Assembly: GCF_024055715.1 (NCBI RefSeq)
Contig: NZ_JAMXMV010000001.1
Location: forward strand, 496,001-560,000
Length of the DNA stretch: 64,000 nucleotides
Direction: 5' to 3'
From: Actinoallomurus soli
Lineage (GTDB): Bacteria > Actinomycetota > Actinomycetes > Streptosporangiales > Streptosporangiaceae
The position numbers and the translations under genes are program-made. Below are positions 1 to 10,394 of the stretch, one piece after another. The notes under the pieces were generated by a model, which did no database searches, was not told the origin of the DNA, and was given only the letters and a program-made list of their open reading frames with translations. The stretch's first letter is position 1, and every line of letters starts with the position of its first letter.

Positions 1-423
1 GCCCAGGACGCCTTCACGCTCAGCGAGCTGCAGCGCGACAACCGGCAGCTGGGCGAGCGCGAGCAGGCGCTGAAGTCCGACATCGCACGGGAGCAGGATC
101 CGGGGGTGCTGCACCAGAAGGCCCGCAGTCTCGGCATGGTCGACCCACAGGGCACCGCCTTCATCGACGCGCGAACGGGACGGGTGACCGAGGTCGGCGC
201 CCCGCCGCAGGGCGTATCCGACGAGGCGGTGGCCGCCGCCGCGGCCGGAGCCGTCACCGGCGCGCCCGGCGCGCTCGTGCCGCCGGCCGGCGGTCCGGCG
301 CCGGGCCAGGGCACCACCGGCACGTCGAAGGCCGCTCCGCGCCAGGGCGCCGTTCCGCAGCGCCAGGGCAGCGCCCCGAAGACGAACACGGCCGCTCCCC
401 GGCAGGGAGGCGGCACGCGGTGA
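1..423 (+). CDS. ftsL: FtsL-like septum formation protein (5' end cut off by window)
   Basis: The reading frame is open from the first base and stops at 421-423, so about 140 C-terminal residues are visible. They begin with a short heptad-like stretch (LSELQRDNRQLGEREQALKS) followed by ARSLGMVDP, which looks like the FtsL/DivIC periplasmic coiled coil. The short N-terminal cytoplasmic part and membrane helix lie outside the window. The tail from about residue 75 is Pro/Gln/Ala-rich with repeated APRQG units, an unusual low-complexity ending. FtsL bridges FtsQ and FtsI/FtsW in the divisome. The stop overlaps the ftsI start (GTGA), so the two are translationally coupled. Identity rests mainly on position directly before ftsI. 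Confidence 0.65.
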   Translation, partial: AQDAFTLSELQRDNRQLGEREQALKSDIAREQDPGVLHQKARSLGMVDPQGTAFIDARTGRVTEVGAPPQGVSDEAVAAAAAGAVTGAPGALVPPAGGPAPGQGTTGTSKAAPRQGAVPQRQGSAPKTNTAAPRQGGGTR

Positions 424-2432
424 CCTCCCGGCGTGGCCGCGGACCGGCCGCTCCTTCCCCGCCCGGAGGTCCGCGCCGCACGAGCGGCCCCGGGCAGACC
501 GGCCGTGGCCAGGGTGCCCGTGGGCAGGGCGCCCGTGGCCAGACCGGTCGTGGGCAGGCGTCCACCGGGCGTCCGAGCGTCCGGGGCGGCGCCGACCCCG
601 CCGCCCGGCGTGCCCGCGGCGGCCGCCCGCCGGGCCCGCCGCGACGGCCGGCGCTGCTGCGGCGCCGCATCGTCCGGCGTGACCCGATCAAGCGGCTGAA
701 CGTCGGCCTGCTGCTCGTGGCGTTCGTGCTGTCGCTGTTCGCCGGGCGTCTCGTCCAGCTCCAGGGCCTGGAGTCGAAGGGCTACGCCGAGGCGGCCATC
801 CGCCAGCGGCTCAACCGGGTCCCGCTGCCCGCGGTGCGCGGCGCCATCACGTTCTCGCAGGGCCAGCCCATCGCCGAGACCGTCGACGCCCGCGTCATCT
901 ACGCCGACCCGTCGATGATCCAGCAGTACGAGCAGAAGAACCACACGGACCTCCGGAACAAGATCGCGACGACGCTCGCGTCGATGTTCGGGCTCGACCC
1001 GGCCACGCTGCTCAAGAAGCTCACCCCCCGGTCGAACATGGACCGCTACCGGGAGCTCATCCACCACGTCCAGCCGGACCGCGCCCGCATGGTGACCGCG
1101 ATGAACCTCCCCGGCATCGGCACGCAGCAGGAGTACCGCCGGGACTACCCCGGCGGCTCCCTCGCCGCGAACGTCGTGGGCTTCGTCAACGCGGCGGGCG
1201 ACGGCGCCGCGGGCCTGGAGTCCAGCATGAACAAGCTGCTCAAGGGCCGCAACGGCTGGCAGAAGGTCGAGGTCAGCGAGAAGGGCCAGCGGATCCCCAT
1301 GGGGGAGGACCAGCAGCTCAAGCCGATCCCCGGCAAGGGGCTGCGGCTGACCCTCGACCAGGACATCCAGTGGAAGGCGCAGGACGCGATCGCCAAGCAG
1401 GTCAAGGCGACCAAGGCCCAGAGCGGCAGCGTCATCGTCATGGATCCCCGGTCGGGTCAGATCCTGGCGATGGCGACGGCGCCGTCCTTCGACCCGGCGA
1501 ACTACGGCAAGTACCCCGAGAGCGACTGGGGCAACCGGGTCGTGCAGGACGACTTCGAACCCGGCAGCACCAGCAAGGTGGTCACCGCCGCGGCGGCGCT
1601 GGAGGCCGGCCACGTCACGCCGGACACCGTGTTCGACGTGCCGGACCACATCACGAAGTTCGACCGGACGTTCCACGACTCCGAGCCGCACAAGACCGAG
1701 CCCCTCACCTTCGGGGGCGTGCTCGCCAGGTCCAGCAACGTCGGCACCATCATGGCCAGCGACCGGCTGTCGCCGACGCAGCTCTACCAGTACATGCGGG
1801 CGTTCGGGTACGGCCAGGAGACCGGGATCGGCCTGCCGGGCGAGGCGGCCGGCTCGCTGAAGCCGCCGAGCCAGTGGTGGGGCACCGACCGCTACTCCCT
1901 CGCGTTCGGCCAGTCGGTCTCGGTCAACGCGCTGCAGGTCGCCAGCGTCTACGCCACGATCGCCAACCACGGGATCCGCGTGACCCCCAACCTCGTCGCC
2001 GGCACCACCGACGAGCACGGCAACCTCACCCCGGCGGCCAAGCCGGCCCAGCACCGGGTGATCAGCGGCACGACCGCCGCCGAGATCACCAAGATGCTCG
2101 AAGGGGTCATCACCAAGGAGGGCACCGCGCCCGCCGCGCAGATCCCCGGCTACCGCGTCGCGGGCAAGACCGGCACCGCGCAGCGCGTCAACCCCCGCAC
2201 CGGGAACTACGACGGCGGCGGGTACACCGCGACGTTCGTCGGCTTCGCCCCGGCCGAGAACCCGCAGCTCGTCGTCGAGGTCGTGCTGCAGAAGCCGCAG
2301 AACGGCTACTACGGTGGTGAGGTGGCCGCCCCGGTGTTCAAGGATGTGATGAGCTTCGCGCTGCAGAGCCGGCGCGTCCCGCCGAGCTCGGGCCGGTCCC
2401 AGAAGATCCGTATCACCCCAGACCAGGGGTGA
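420..2432 (+). CDS. ftsI: Division-specific peptidoglycan transpeptidase (PBP3 class)
   Basis: Class B penicillin-binding protein of 670 aa that cross-links septal peptidoglycan outside the membrane. The N-terminal ~90 residues are cytoplasmic and very basic, with Gly-Gln-Arg repeats (GQGARGQ type). One membrane helix follows around residues 95-115, then the PBP dimerisation domain and the transpeptidase. The three active-site motifs are intact: S383-T-S-K386, S438-S-N440 and K583-T-G585. Start is GTG at 420, overlapping the previous stop by 4 bases, and the 3' end overlaps murE the same way. Partner of FtsW and FtsL/FtsQ. The repeat-rich cytoplasmic tail is longer than in most FtsI proteins. 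Confidence 0.95.
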   Translation: MTSRRGRGPAAPSPPGGPRRTSGPGQTGRGQGARGQGARGQTGRGQASTGRPSVRGGADPAARRARGGRPPGPPRRPALLRRRIVRRDPIKRLNVGLLLVAFVLSLFAGRLVQLQGLESKGYAEAAIRQRLNRVPLPAVRGAITFSQGQPIAETVDARVIYADPSMIQQYEQKNHTDLRNKIATTLASMFGLDPATLLKKLTPRSNMDRYRELIHHVQPDRARMVTAMNLPGIGTQQEYRRDYPGGSLAANVVGFVNAAGDGAAGLESSMNKLLKGRNGWQKVEVSEKGQRIPMGEDQQLKPIPGKGLRLTLDQDIQWKAQDAIAKQVKATKAQSGSVIVMDPRSGQILAMATAPSFDPANYGKYPESDWGNRVVQDDFEPGSTSKVVTAAAALEAGHVTPDTVFDVPDHITKFDRTFHDSEPHKTEPLTFGGVLARSSNVGTIMASDRLSPTQLYQYMRAFGYGQETGIGLPGEAAGSLKPPSQWWGTDRYSLAFGQSVSVNALQVASVYATIANHGIRVTPNLVAGTTDEHGNLTPAAKPAQHRVISGTTAAEITKMLEGVITKEGTAPAAQIPGYRVAGKTGTAQRVNPRTGNYDGGGYTATFVGFAPAENPQLVVEVVLQKPQNGYYGGEVAAPVFKDVMSFALQSRRVPPSSGRSQKIRITPDQG

Positions 2433-4012
2433 CCGGCGGTACCCTCTCCGCCGTGTCCAACAGACCCGATCCCGATCTCATGCGACCCAAGACCGTTCCC
2501 GCCCGCCCGCTGTCCGGGCTCATCTCCCTCCTCGGCCTGCGCGAGGCGACCGAGCCGCCGCAGGGGATGGTCACCGGTGTGACGCACGACTCCCGGAAGG
2601 TCCTGCCGGGGGACCTGTACGCCGCGCTGCCCGGCAGCCGCTTCCACGGCGCGGTCTTCGCCGCGCAGGCGGCCGAGGCCGGCGCCACCGGAATCCTCAC
2701 CGACCGGGAGGGCCGGATCCGGGCGGAGAAGTCGGGACTGCCGGTGCTCGTCGTGGACGACCCGCGCGCGGTGCTCGGCAGGGTCGCGTCCTGGGTCTAC
2801 GGCGACCCCGTGCGCGACCTGACCCTGCTGGGCGTCACCGGCACGAGCGGCAAGTCGACGACCACGTTCCTGCTGGAGGCGGGGCTGCGGGCCGCCGGTC
2901 ACGAGACGGGCCTGGTCGGCGGGATCGAGATCCGCGTCGGCGGCGAGGTGCTGCCCAGCGCGCTGACGACACCGGAGGCCACCGACCTGCACGGCCTGTT
3001 CGCGCTGATGCGCGAGCGCGGCGTGACGGCGGCGGCCATGGAGGTCTCCAGTCACGCCCTGGACTTCGGCCGGGTCGGCGGCGCCTTCTACGAGGTCGCC
3101 GTGTTCACGAACCTGTCCCAGGACCACCTCGACCACCATCCGACGATGGAGGACTACTTCGCCGCCAAGGCGCGGCTGTTCACCCCGGAGTACAGCCGGA
3201 TCGGCGTCGTCAACGTGGACGACTCCTGGGGCCGGCGGCTGGTCGAGCGCGCGGGCATCCCGATCACGACCTTCTCCCCGTCCGGTGCCGCCGGCGCGGA
3301 GTGGCGCGCGGCCGACGTCCGCCTGCGCGCCGACGGCAGCGACTTCCGGGTGGTGGGCCCCGGCGGGGTGGAGGCCGACGTACGGCTGCCGCTGCCCGGC
3401 CCGTTCAACGTCGCCAACGCGCTCGGCGCGGTCGTGGCGCTGGTCGAGTCGGGGATCGCCCTGCAGACCGCCGTGCGCGGCGTCGGCGGCATCGCCGGGG
3501 TCCCCGGGCGGCTGGAGCGCGTGGACGAGGGCCAGGAGTTCACCGCGCTGGTCGACTACGCGCACAAGCCCGGGGCCGTCCAGGCCGTCCTGGAGACCCT
3601 GCGGCCGCTCGTCGCCGACGACGGGCGCCTGATCATCGTGCTCGGCTGCGGCGGCGACCGCGACACCGGCAAACGTCCTGTCATGGGAGAACTCGCCGCC
3701 CGTCTGGCCGACGTCGCGGTGTTCACCAACGACAACCCGCGCTCCGAGGACCCCTGGGCCGTCCTCACCGCTATGGTCGAGGGGATACTCACCGTGCCGG
3801 AGAGCGAGCGCGCGCACGTGATCGTGGAGCCCGACCGGGCCGCGGCGATCGCTCTCGCGGCCGGCCGGGCCCGGCGCGGCGACGTCGTCGTCGTGGCCGG
3901 CAAAGGTCATGAACAGGGGCAGTATGTCGGCGGTGCGGTCCTCCCCTTCGACGACCGCGAGGTCATGCGGCGCATGCTGCGCGAACGCCGGGAGCGACAC
4001 GATGACCGGTGA
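2429..4012 (+). CDS. murE: UDP-MurNAc-tripeptide synthetase (meso-DAP adding)
   Basis: Cytoplasmic Mur ligase that adds the third stem-peptide residue. The ATP loop is G-T-S-G-K142-S-T, and the D435-N-P-R438 motif is the signature for meso-diaminopimelate rather than lysine, as expected for actinomycetes with DAP walls. The order is the usual N-domain, central ATPase, C-terminal ligase domain, and 527 aa is normal length. The GTG at 2429 overlaps the ftsI stop (GTGA). An alternative in-frame GTG at 2453 would remove eight poorly conserved residues and cannot be excluded. Confidence 0.95.
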   Translation: MTGGTLSAVSNRPDPDLMRPKTVPARPLSGLISLLGLREATEPPQGMVTGVTHDSRKVLPGDLYAALPGSRFHGAVFAAQAAEAGATGILTDREGRIRAEKSGLPVLVVDDPRAVLGRVASWVYGDPVRDLTLLGVTGTSGKSTTTFLLEAGLRAAGHETGLVGGIEIRVGGEVLPSALTTPEATDLHGLFALMRERGVTAAAMEVSSHALDFGRVGGAFYEVAVFTNLSQDHLDHHPTMEDYFAAKARLFTPEYSRIGVVNVDDSWGRRLVERAGIPITTFSPSGAAGAEWRAADVRLRADGSDFRVVGPGGVEADVRLPLPGPFNVANALGAVVALVESGIALQTAVRGVGGIAGVPGRLERVDEGQEFTALVDYAHKPGAVQAVLETLRPLVADDGRLIIVLGCGGDRDTGKRPVMGELAARLADVAVFTNDNPRSEDPWAVLTAMVEGILTVPESERAHVIVEPDRAAAIALAAGRARRGDVVVVAGKGHEQGQYVGGAVLPFDDREVMRRMLRERRERHDDR

Positions 4013-4075
4013 GCGCGCGCGGCGCCGCGCGCCCCGGCACCGACGGACGATTCGGACTTCCGGCAAGGAGCAGAC

Positions 4076-5473
4076 TTGATCCCACTCTCGCTCGCGAGGA
4101 TCGCGGAGATCACCCGGGGCAGGCTGGACGGTGCGTCACCTGAGACGGTCGTGAGCGGACCCGTCGTCATCGACTCGCGCCAGGCCGAGCCCGGCGCGCT
4201 GTTCGTCGCGTTCCGCGGGGAGCACGCGGACGGGCACGACTTCGCCGCACAGGCGGCGGAGGCCGGCGCGGCGGCCGTGCTCGCCGAACGGCCGGTCGGC
4301 GTGCCCGCGGTCGTCGTCGACGACGTCCTGACCGCCCTGAGCGCGCTCGCCCGCGCGGTGGTCGACCGGCTGCCCGAGACGACCGTGATCGGCGTCACCG
4401 GGTCGGCGGGCAAGACCTCGACCAAGGACCTTCTCGCGCGGCTCACCGGACGGCTCGGGCCGGCCGTCGCGCCGCCCGGGTCGTTCAACAACGAGATCGG
4501 CCACCCGCTCACCGTCCTGCGCGCCGACGAGGGCACGCGCTACCTCGTGCTGGAGATGGGCGCCCGCGGGCTCGGGCACATCGCCCATCTCGCGCGCGTC
4601 GCGCGGCCCGACATCGGCGTCGTGCTGAACGTCGGCAGTGCCCACATCGGCGAGTTCGGCAGCCGCGAGGTCGTCGCGAAGGCCAAGGGCGAGATGGTGG
4701 AGTCGCTGTCGCCGGAGGGCGTCGCCGTGCTCAACGCCGACGACCCCCTCGTACGGGCGATGGCGGCGCGCACCTCGGCGCGGATCACGCTGTTCGGCCG
4801 GGTGCCGGAGGCGGACGTGCGCGCCGAGGACGAGTCCCTCGACGACGCCGGCCGGCCGCGCTTCACCCTGGTCACGCCGGGGGGCTCCGCGCCGGTCGCG
4901 CTCCGGCTGTACGGGGCGCACACGGTGAGCAACGCGCTCGCCGCCGCCGCCGTCGCGCACGAGCTGGGCATGCCGGCCGCCGACATCGCCGAGGTGCTGT
5001 CGGAGGCGACGCCGGCCAGCCGCTGGCGGATGGAGGTCACCGAGCGGCCCGACGGCGTGACCGTCATCAACGACGCGTACAACGCCAACCCCGAGTCGGT
5101 ACGCTCCGCGCTCGACACGCTGGTCCACATGGCCCGTGACCGGCGCGCCTTCGCCGTGCTCGGCGAAATGGCGGAGCTGGGTGCGACGACGGTGAGTGAG
5201 CACGAGAGGATCGGTACCCACGCGGCGCGGGGCGGCCTGACGGGTCTGATCGCCGTCGGCGAGACCGCCGCGTCCGTGCTGAAGGGTGCTGGACAAGTGG
5301 GGTCATGGACGGGAGAAGGCGTGCGGGTCGAGGATGCCGACGCGGCGGTGGCCGCGCTGGGCGAGAGACTGCGGCCGGGTGACGTCGTGCTGGTGAAGGG
5401 CTCGCGCGTCGCCGGGTTGGAGAAGGTCGCCCAGGCAGTGCTGGAGATGCCCGAAGGGGGGCAGGAGGCGTGA
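4076..5473 (+). CDS. murF: UDP-MurNAc-tripeptide--D-Ala-D-Ala ligase
   Basis: Last cytoplasmic Mur ligase, joining D-Ala-D-Ala to the UDP-MurNAc-tripeptide. The ATP-binding loop is G-V-T-G-S-A-G-K113-T-S, followed by the conserved [10 protein letters not shown] and ALGEMAELG-type segments. Length 465 aa is typical. The start is TTG at 4076, supported by AAGGAG at 4065-4070 five bases upstream; there is no better in-frame ATG. A 63-bp gap separates it from murE, the largest in this part of the cluster. The stop overlaps mraY by 4 bases. Confidence 0.93.
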   Translation: MIPLSLARIAEITRGRLDGASPETVVSGPVVIDSRQAEPGALFVAFRGEHADGHDFAAQAAEAGAAAVLAERPVGVPAVVVDDVLTALSALARAVVDRLPETTVIGVTGSAGKTSTKDLLARLTGRLGPAVAPPGSFNNEIGHPLTVLRADEGTRYLVLEMGARGLGHIAHLARVARPDIGVVLNVGSAHIGEFGSREVVAKAKGEMVESLSPEGVAVLNADDPLVRAMAARTSARITLFGRVPEADVRAEDESLDDAGRPRFTLVTPGGSAPVALRLYGAHTVSNALAAAAVAHELGMPAADIAEVLSEATPASRWRMEVTERPDGVTVINDAYNANPESVRSALDTLVHMARDRRAFAVLGEMAELGATTVSEHERIGTHAARGGLTGLIAVGETAASVLKGAGQVGSWTGEGVRVEDADAAVAALGERLRPGDVVLVKGSRVAGLEKVAQAVLEMPEGGQEA

Positions 5474-6528
5474 GGACCATCCTGGTCGCGTCGGCCCTCT
5501 CCCTGATCATCGGGCTGCTCGGCACGCCGGTGTGGATTCGCGTGGTCCGCCGTCTCGGGTACGGCCAGATGATCCGCGAGGAGGGGCCCGAGGCGCACCT
5601 CAGCAAGCGGGGCACCCCGACCATGGGCGGCACCGTGTTCATCATCGGGTCGCTGATCGGCTACTTCGTCGCCCACGTGGCGACGGGGACCCAGCCGACG
5701 GTGTCCGGGGCGCTGGTGCTGCTGCTGATGACCGGCCTGGGCCTGGTCGGGTTCGTCGACGACTACATCAAGGTCTTCAAGCAGCGCAGTCTGGGCCTGC
5801 GCAGCGGCGCGAAGATGATCGGCATCATCATCGTCGGCGTGGTGTTCGCGCTGCTGTCGCTGCGTTTCCCGAACGCCTACGGGGCCACTCCGGCCAATCC
5901 GTACCTGTCGTTCCTGCGCGACTTCGGCCCGCCGATCGGCCCGTACCTCTTCGTGATCTGGGCGCTGCTGATGATCGCGGGCACGTCCAACGCGGTGAAC
6001 CTCACCGACGGCCTGGACGGCCTCGCGGGCGGCGCGGTCGGCACGGTGCTCGGGGCGTACGTCCTGATCGGCAACTGGCAGCTGCGCAACAGCTGCTTCT
6101 ACGTCGGGCTGGGTCCGACCTGTTACACGGTCCGGGATCCGCTGGACCTGGCGGTCGTGGCGGCGGCCGTGCTGGGCGCTCTCGTGGGCTTCCTGTGGTG
6201 GAACGCCCCGCCGGCCCGCATCTTCATGGGTGACACCGGCTCGCTCGGCCTCGGCGGCGTGATCGTCGGCCTGGCCGTGATGACCCGCACCGAGCTGCTG
6301 TTCATCATCCTCGGCGGGCTGCCGGTCCTCATCACGCTATCGGTGATCATCCAGGTCGGGTCGTTCAAGCTGACCCGAAAACGGGTCTTCAAGATGGCGC
6401 CGTTGCAGCACCACTTCGAGCTGTCCGGCTGGGCCGAGACGACGATCGTGGTGCGGTTCTGGCTGATCTCCCTGCTGTGCGTGGCGGCGGGTCTGTCGCT
6501 GTTCTACATCGAATGGATGCCGAACTGA
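5470..6528 (+). CDS. mraY: Phospho-MurNAc-pentapeptide translocase
   Basis: Integral membrane enzyme that transfers phospho-MurNAc-pentapeptide to undecaprenyl phosphate, giving lipid I. The family signatures are present: D97-D98 in VDDYIK, the [12 protein letters not shown] segment with D180/D183, D255 in [11 protein letters not shown], and the Mg-binding QHHFE near the C-terminus. About ten hydrophobic helices fit the known fold, and 352 aa is the expected length. GTG start in a GTGA overlap with murF; its own stop overlaps the murD ATG by one base. Confidence 0.95.
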   Translation: MRTILVASALSLIIGLLGTPVWIRVVRRLGYGQMIREEGPEAHLSKRGTPTMGGTVFIIGSLIGYFVAHVATGTQPTVSGALVLLLMTGLGLVGFVDDYIKVFKQRSLGLRSGAKMIGIIIVGVVFALLSLRFPNAYGATPANPYLSFLRDFGPPIGPYLFVIWALLMIAGTSNAVNLTDGLDGLAGGAVGTVLGAYVLIGNWQLRNSCFYVGLGPTCYTVRDPLDLAVVAAAVLGALVGFLWWNAPPARIFMGDTGSLGLGGVIVGLAVMTRTELLFIILGGLPVLITLSVIIQVGSFKLTRKRVFKMAPLQHHFELSGWAETTIVVRFWLISLLCVAAGLSLFYIEWMPN

Positions 6529-7919
6529 TGACCGCCTGGAACGGCCTGCGGGTGTGCGTCGCGGGCGCCGGCCTGTCCGGCCGCGCCGCCGCCCGCGTCC
6601 TGGCCGCCCGCGGCGCCGACGTCACGCTCGTCGACGCGCGGGACGACGAGTCGCTGCTGGCCAAGGCCGCCGTTCCCGGCGTCACGGTGCGCCTGGGCGA
6701 CGGCGACACGCTGCCGGCGGGCACCGAGCTGGTCGTCACCTCCCCCGGCTGGCGTCCCACCGCCCCGCTGCTGCGGGCCGCCGCCGAGGCCGGTGTCGAG
6801 GTCATCGGGGAGGTCGAGCTCGCCTGGCGGCTGCGCGGGCCGGACGCGCCGCCCTGGCTGGCCATCACCGGCACCGACGGCAAGACCACCGTCGTGCGGA
6901 TGCTGGCGCGGATGCTCGAGGCGGCCGGGCACCGGACGATCGCGGTCGGCAACGTCGGCACCCCCATCGTCGAGGTGGTCGCCGGCGGCGAGGGCGCGTC
7001 CCCGGAGCCGTACGACGTGCTGGCCGTCGAGCTGTCGAGCTTCCAGCTGCACTGGTCCAGCTCGGTCCGCCCGCTCGCCGCGACCGTCCTCAACGTCGCG
7101 CCCGACCACATCGACTGGCACGGCTCCTTCGAGGAGTACGCCGCCGCCAAGGGCAAGATCTTCGCGCCGGGCACCCTCGCCGTGGTCAACGCCGACGACG
7201 AGTGGTCCGTACGCCTCGGAGCGGACGCCGAGCGCTCCATCGGCTTCACGCTCGGCGTGCCCAGCCCCGGCCGGCTCGGCGTCGTCGAGGAGCTCCTCGT
7301 GGACCGGGCGTTCACGGGCGACCCGGTGCGCGAGGCGGTCGAGCTGGCCGAGCTGGCCGACGTCCGGCCCTACGCCCCGCACAACGTCGCCAACGCCCTG
7401 GCCGCCGCCGCGCTGGCCCGCGCGTACGGCGTGCCGCCGGAGGCGGTACGGGAGGGCCTGCGCCGGTTCCGGCCCGACCCGCACCGGATCGAGCACATCG
7501 CCACGGTCGCCGACGTGGACTACGTGAACGACTCCAAGGCCACCAACCCGCACGCGGCGGCCGCGTCCCTGGCGGCCTTCCGCTCGATCGTGTGGATCGC
7601 CGGCGGGCTCCTCAAGGGCGCCGACGTCGACGAGCTCGTCCAGGCGTGCGCGGACCGGCTGCGCGGGGTGGTCCTGATGGGCGCCGACCGCGCGCGGATC
7701 GCCGAGGCACTCGCACGACACGCCCCGGATGTCCCGGTCGTGGACGTCGCCGACACCGACACTGGTGCGATGGACCGCGTCGTCACCGAGGCGGCCCGGC
7801 TGGCGCGGCCCGGGGACACCGTGCTGCTGGCACCCGTGGGAGCCAGCATGGACATGTTCACCGGGTATCCGGCGCGAGGAGAGGCGTTCGCGGCGGCCGT
7901 GGGGCGGCTCGCCGAGTGA
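6528..7919 (+). CDS. murD: UDP-MurNAc-L-alanine--D-glutamate ligase
   Basis: Mur ligase adding D-Glu to UDP-MurNAc-L-Ala. An N-terminal Rossmann-like segment (VAGAGLSGRAAARVL) precedes the ATP loop I-T-G-T-D-G-K119-T-T; the HNVANALAAAALA and YVNDSKATNPHAA blocks are typical. I place the start at ATG 6528 (TGATG overlap with mraY), giving 463 aa. The frame is open further upstream, but the extra residues are mraY sequence in another frame. It belongs to the same transcription unit as its neighbours. Confidence 0.94.
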   Translation: MTAWNGLRVCVAGAGLSGRAAARVLAARGADVTLVDARDDESLLAKAAVPGVTVRLGDGDTLPAGTELVVTSPGWRPTAPLLRAAAEAGVEVIGEVELAWRLRGPDAPPWLAITGTDGKTTVVRMLARMLEAAGHRTIAVGNVGTPIVEVVAGGEGASPEPYDVLAVELSSFQLHWSSSVRPLAATVLNVAPDHIDWHGSFEEYAAAKGKIFAPGTLAVVNADDEWSVRLGADAERSIGFTLGVPSPGRLGVVEELLVDRAFTGDPVREAVELAELADVRPYAPHNVANALAAAALARAYGVPPEAVREGLRRFRPDPHRIEHIATVADVDYVNDSKATNPHAAAASLAAFRSIVWIAGGLLKGADVDELVQACADRLRGVVLMGADRARIAEALARHAPDVPVVDVADTDTGAMDRVVTEAARLARPGDTVLLAPVGASMDMFTGYPARGEAFAAAVGRLAE

Positions 7920-7961
7920 GCCCCGCGTCCGCGGGGACCGCATGAGGAGGGGAGCCGACCG

Positions 7962-9218
7962 TTGAGCGGGGCCTACGTCGACGAGGAGGAGCCGCGGTCG
8001 GGGCCGCGCGCCTGGGCGTCCGGGGTCGCCGGCCTGCTCGACCGCCCGCTCACCTCGTACTACCTGGTGCTCGGCAGTTCGCTGCTGCTGCTGGCCCTCG
8101 GCATGGTGATGGTGCTGTCGGCCTCCAGCGTCCGCCAGTACCAGAACACCGGGTCGGCGTTCACCCTCTTCGAGAAGCAGGCGCTGTGGGTCGGCATCGG
8201 CCTGCCGCTGATGTGGCTCGCCGCCCGGCTCCCGGCGAAGACCTTCCGCACGGCGGCCTACCCCCTGATGCTGCTGTCGGCGCTGGCCCTCGCGGTCGCG
8301 CTGACCCCGGGCCTCGGGCAGAGCGCCAACGGCGCGCAGCGGTGGATCAGCTTCGGCGGCCCGTTCCAGCTGCAGCCCTCGGAGCCGGCCAAGCTCGCCC
8401 TCGTCCTGTGGGGCGCCGACCTGCTGGCCCGCAAGGAGAAGCTGCGCCAGCTCACCGACTGGCGGCAGCTGCTGATCCCGCTGCTGCCGGGCACGGGCGT
8501 CCTCGTGCTGTTCATCATGCTCGGCAGCGACCTCGGGACGACCATGGTGCTGCTGATCATCTTCCTGTCGCTCATGTGGGTCGTGGGAGCGCCGGGCCGG
8601 CTCTTCGTCGGCATGGCCGGTCTCACGAGCGTCCTGGTCGCCATCCTCATCCTCGTCGAGCCGTACCGCCTGGCGCGGCTCACCGGTTTCCTCGACCAGT
8701 CCGGCAACCAGCTCACCACCAACTACCAGGGGCTCCAGGGCCTGTACGCCATCGCCTCGGGCGGCGTGCTCGGCACCGGGCTCGGCGAGGGCCGGGCGAA
8801 GTGGAACTACCTGCCCCACCCCGAGACCGACTTCATCTTCGCCATCATCGGCGAGGAGCTCGGCCTGATCGGCACGCTCATCGTCCTCGGCCTGTTCGGC
8901 GTGCTCGCGTACGCCGGCCTGCGGATCGCCCGGCGGGTCAAGGACCCGTTCATGCGGCTCGCCGCGTCCGGCGCGACCGCCTGGCTGATCGGTCAGGCCA
9001 TCATCAACATCGGCGCGGTGATCGGCGTCCTCCCCATTACGGGCATTCCGCTGCCTCTCGTGTCGTACGGTGGGTCCGCCCTCATCCCGACGTTGTTCGT
9101 GCTGGGCATGCTGCTGTCGTTCGCCAAGCGCGAGCCCGGCGCCCGGCAGGCCCTCGCCGCACGTGGTCCGGGACCGGCCGTGATGGCTCTAAGCTGGCTG
9201 GGCCTGGCAAAGCGCTGA
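7962..9218 (+). CDS. ftsW: Septal lipid II polymerase FtsW (SEDS family)
   Basis: Polytopic SEDS glycosyltransferase that polymerises lipid II at the septum with FtsI. The 418-aa protein has about ten membrane helices. The large extracellular loop carries NYQGLQGLYAIASGG and the C-terminal region has PLPLVSYGGSAL, both SEDS hallmarks. The start is TTG at 7962 with a strong GAGGAGGGGA at 7944-7953. Its short cytoplasmic N-terminus is acidic. It lies 42 bp after murD and 49 bp before murG. Confidence 0.94.
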   Translation: MSGAYVDEEEPRSGPRAWASGVAGLLDRPLTSYYLVLGSSLLLLALGMVMVLSASSVRQYQNTGSAFTLFEKQALWVGIGLPLMWLAARLPAKTFRTAAYPLMLLSALALAVALTPGLGQSANGAQRWISFGGPFQLQPSEPAKLALVLWGADLLARKEKLRQLTDWRQLLIPLLPGTGVLVLFIMLGSDLGTTMVLLIIFLSLMWVVGAPGRLFVGMAGLTSVLVAILILVEPYRLARLTGFLDQSGNQLTTNYQGLQGLYAIASGGVLGTGLGEGRAKWNYLPHPETDFIFAIIGEELGLIGTLIVLGLFGVLAYAGLRIARRVKDPFMRLAASGATAWLIGQAIINIGAVIGVLPITGIPLPLVSYGGSALIPTLFVLGMLLSFAKREPGARQALAARGPGPAVMALSWLGLAKR

Positions 9219-9267
9219 GGGTGTTGCACCCGTGACGGAGCGAGTCGATTAGAGCAGGAGCGCGAGC

Positions 9268-10359
9268 ATGAGGGTTGTCCTGGCCGGTGGCGGCACAGCC
9301 GGACATATCGAACCCGCCCTGGCCCTCGCCGACGCGTTGCGCCGGGAGCATCCCGGCGTTCAGGTGACCTGTCTGGGCACCGAGCGGGGCCTGGAGTCCC
9401 GCATCGTGCCCCAGCGGGGCTATGAGCTCGCGATGATCCCGCCGGTCCCGCTGCCGCGGACGCTCACGCCCCGCCTGCTGACCGTGCCCGGCCGGCTCGC
9501 CGGCGCGATCAACGCCGCGGCGGCCATCCTCGACCGCACGCAGGCGGAGGTGCTGGTCGGCTTCGGCGGGTACGTCGCGACCCCCGGTTACCTCGCCGCG
9601 CGCCGCCGCAAGATCCCCATCGTCGTGCACGAGGCGAACCCGCGGCCCGGCCTGGCCAACCGGCTCGGCGCCCGCTTCACCGAGCACGTCGCGGTGGCGG
9701 CCCCCGACACGCCGCTGCCGCACGCCGAGGTGGTCGGCATCCCACTGCGCCGCGAGATCTCCACGCTGAACCGCCTGGGCATGGGCGACAAGGCGCGGGC
9801 CCACTTCGGCCTGCGCTCGGACCTGCCGACGCTGCTGGTGTTCGGCGGCTCGCAGGGCGCCCGCTCGCTCAACCGGGCGGTCGGCGAGGCCGTCCCGCAG
9901 CTGCGGCAGGCCGGCATCCAGATCCTGCACATCGTCGGCCCGAAGAACCTCGCCGAGCCGGAGTTCACCCCCGACGACCCGGCCTACATCATGCTGCCGT
10001 ACTGCGACCGGATGGACCTCGCGTACGCCGCGGCCGACTTCGCGATGTGCCGGGCCGGCGCCATCACCTGCGCCGAGCTGACCGCGGTCGGGCTGCCCGC
10101 GGCGTACGTCCCGCTGCCGATCGGCAACGGCGAGCAGCGGCTCAACGCCGAGCCGATCGTCCGGGGAGGCGGCGGCCTGCTCATCGAGGACGGCGAGCTG
10201 ACCGCCGACTGGATCCGCGCGAACGTCCTGCCCATCCTCGGCGACGCCGAGCGGGTCGCGGTGATGTCCGAGGCCGCCGCGCGCATGGGCCGCCGGGACG
10301 CCGACATCGCCCTGGCCCGCCTCGTCGCCCGCGTCGTCGCGCAGGGACCGACCGCATGA
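9268..10359 (+). CDS. murG: Lipid II synthase (GlcNAc transferase)
   Basis: Peripheral membrane GT-B glycosyltransferase adding GlcNAc to lipid I. The N-terminal G-loop (LAGGGTAGH, residues 5-13) and the second one ([11 protein letters not shown]) are clear, and 363 aa is normal. ATG start with AGGAG nearby. The stop at 10357-10359 overlaps an ATG at 10356, which I interpret as the original murC start before a local duplication (see the 10356-10425 repeat). Confidence 0.95.
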   Translation: MRVVLAGGGTAGHIEPALALADALRREHPGVQVTCLGTERGLESRIVPQRGYELAMIPPVPLPRTLTPRLLTVPGRLAGAINAAAAILDRTQAEVLVGFGGYVATPGYLAARRRKIPIVVHEANPRPGLANRLGARFTEHVAVAAPDTPLPHAEVVGIPLRREISTLNRLGMGDKARAHFGLRSDLPTLLVFGGSQGARSLNRAVGEAVPQLRQAGIQILHIVGPKNLAEPEFTPDDPAYIMLPYCDRMDLAYAAADFAMCRAGAITCAELTAVGLPAAYVPLPIGNGEQRLNAEPIVRGGGGLLIEDGELTADWIRANVLPILGDAERVAVMSEAAARMGRRDADIALARLVARVVAQGPTA

Positions 10360-10394
10360 GTCCCGTCACGCCCGTGGAGGTCGTTCCCGCATGA
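10356..10394 (+). CDS. 12-codon mini-ORF coupling murG to murC
   Basis: The ATG at 10356 overlaps the murG stop (ATGA) and reads [12 protein letters not shown] before TGA at 10392-10394. That TGA itself overlaps the murC ATG at 10391 (ATGA). The peptide copies the first residues of murC ([12 protein letters not shown]) with one substitution. It is the product of a 35-bp tandem duplication, so the copy is out of frame with murC. Ribosomes leaving murG would pass through it before reaching murC. Whether it is translated is inference. Confidence 0.5.
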   Translation: MSPVTPVEVVPA

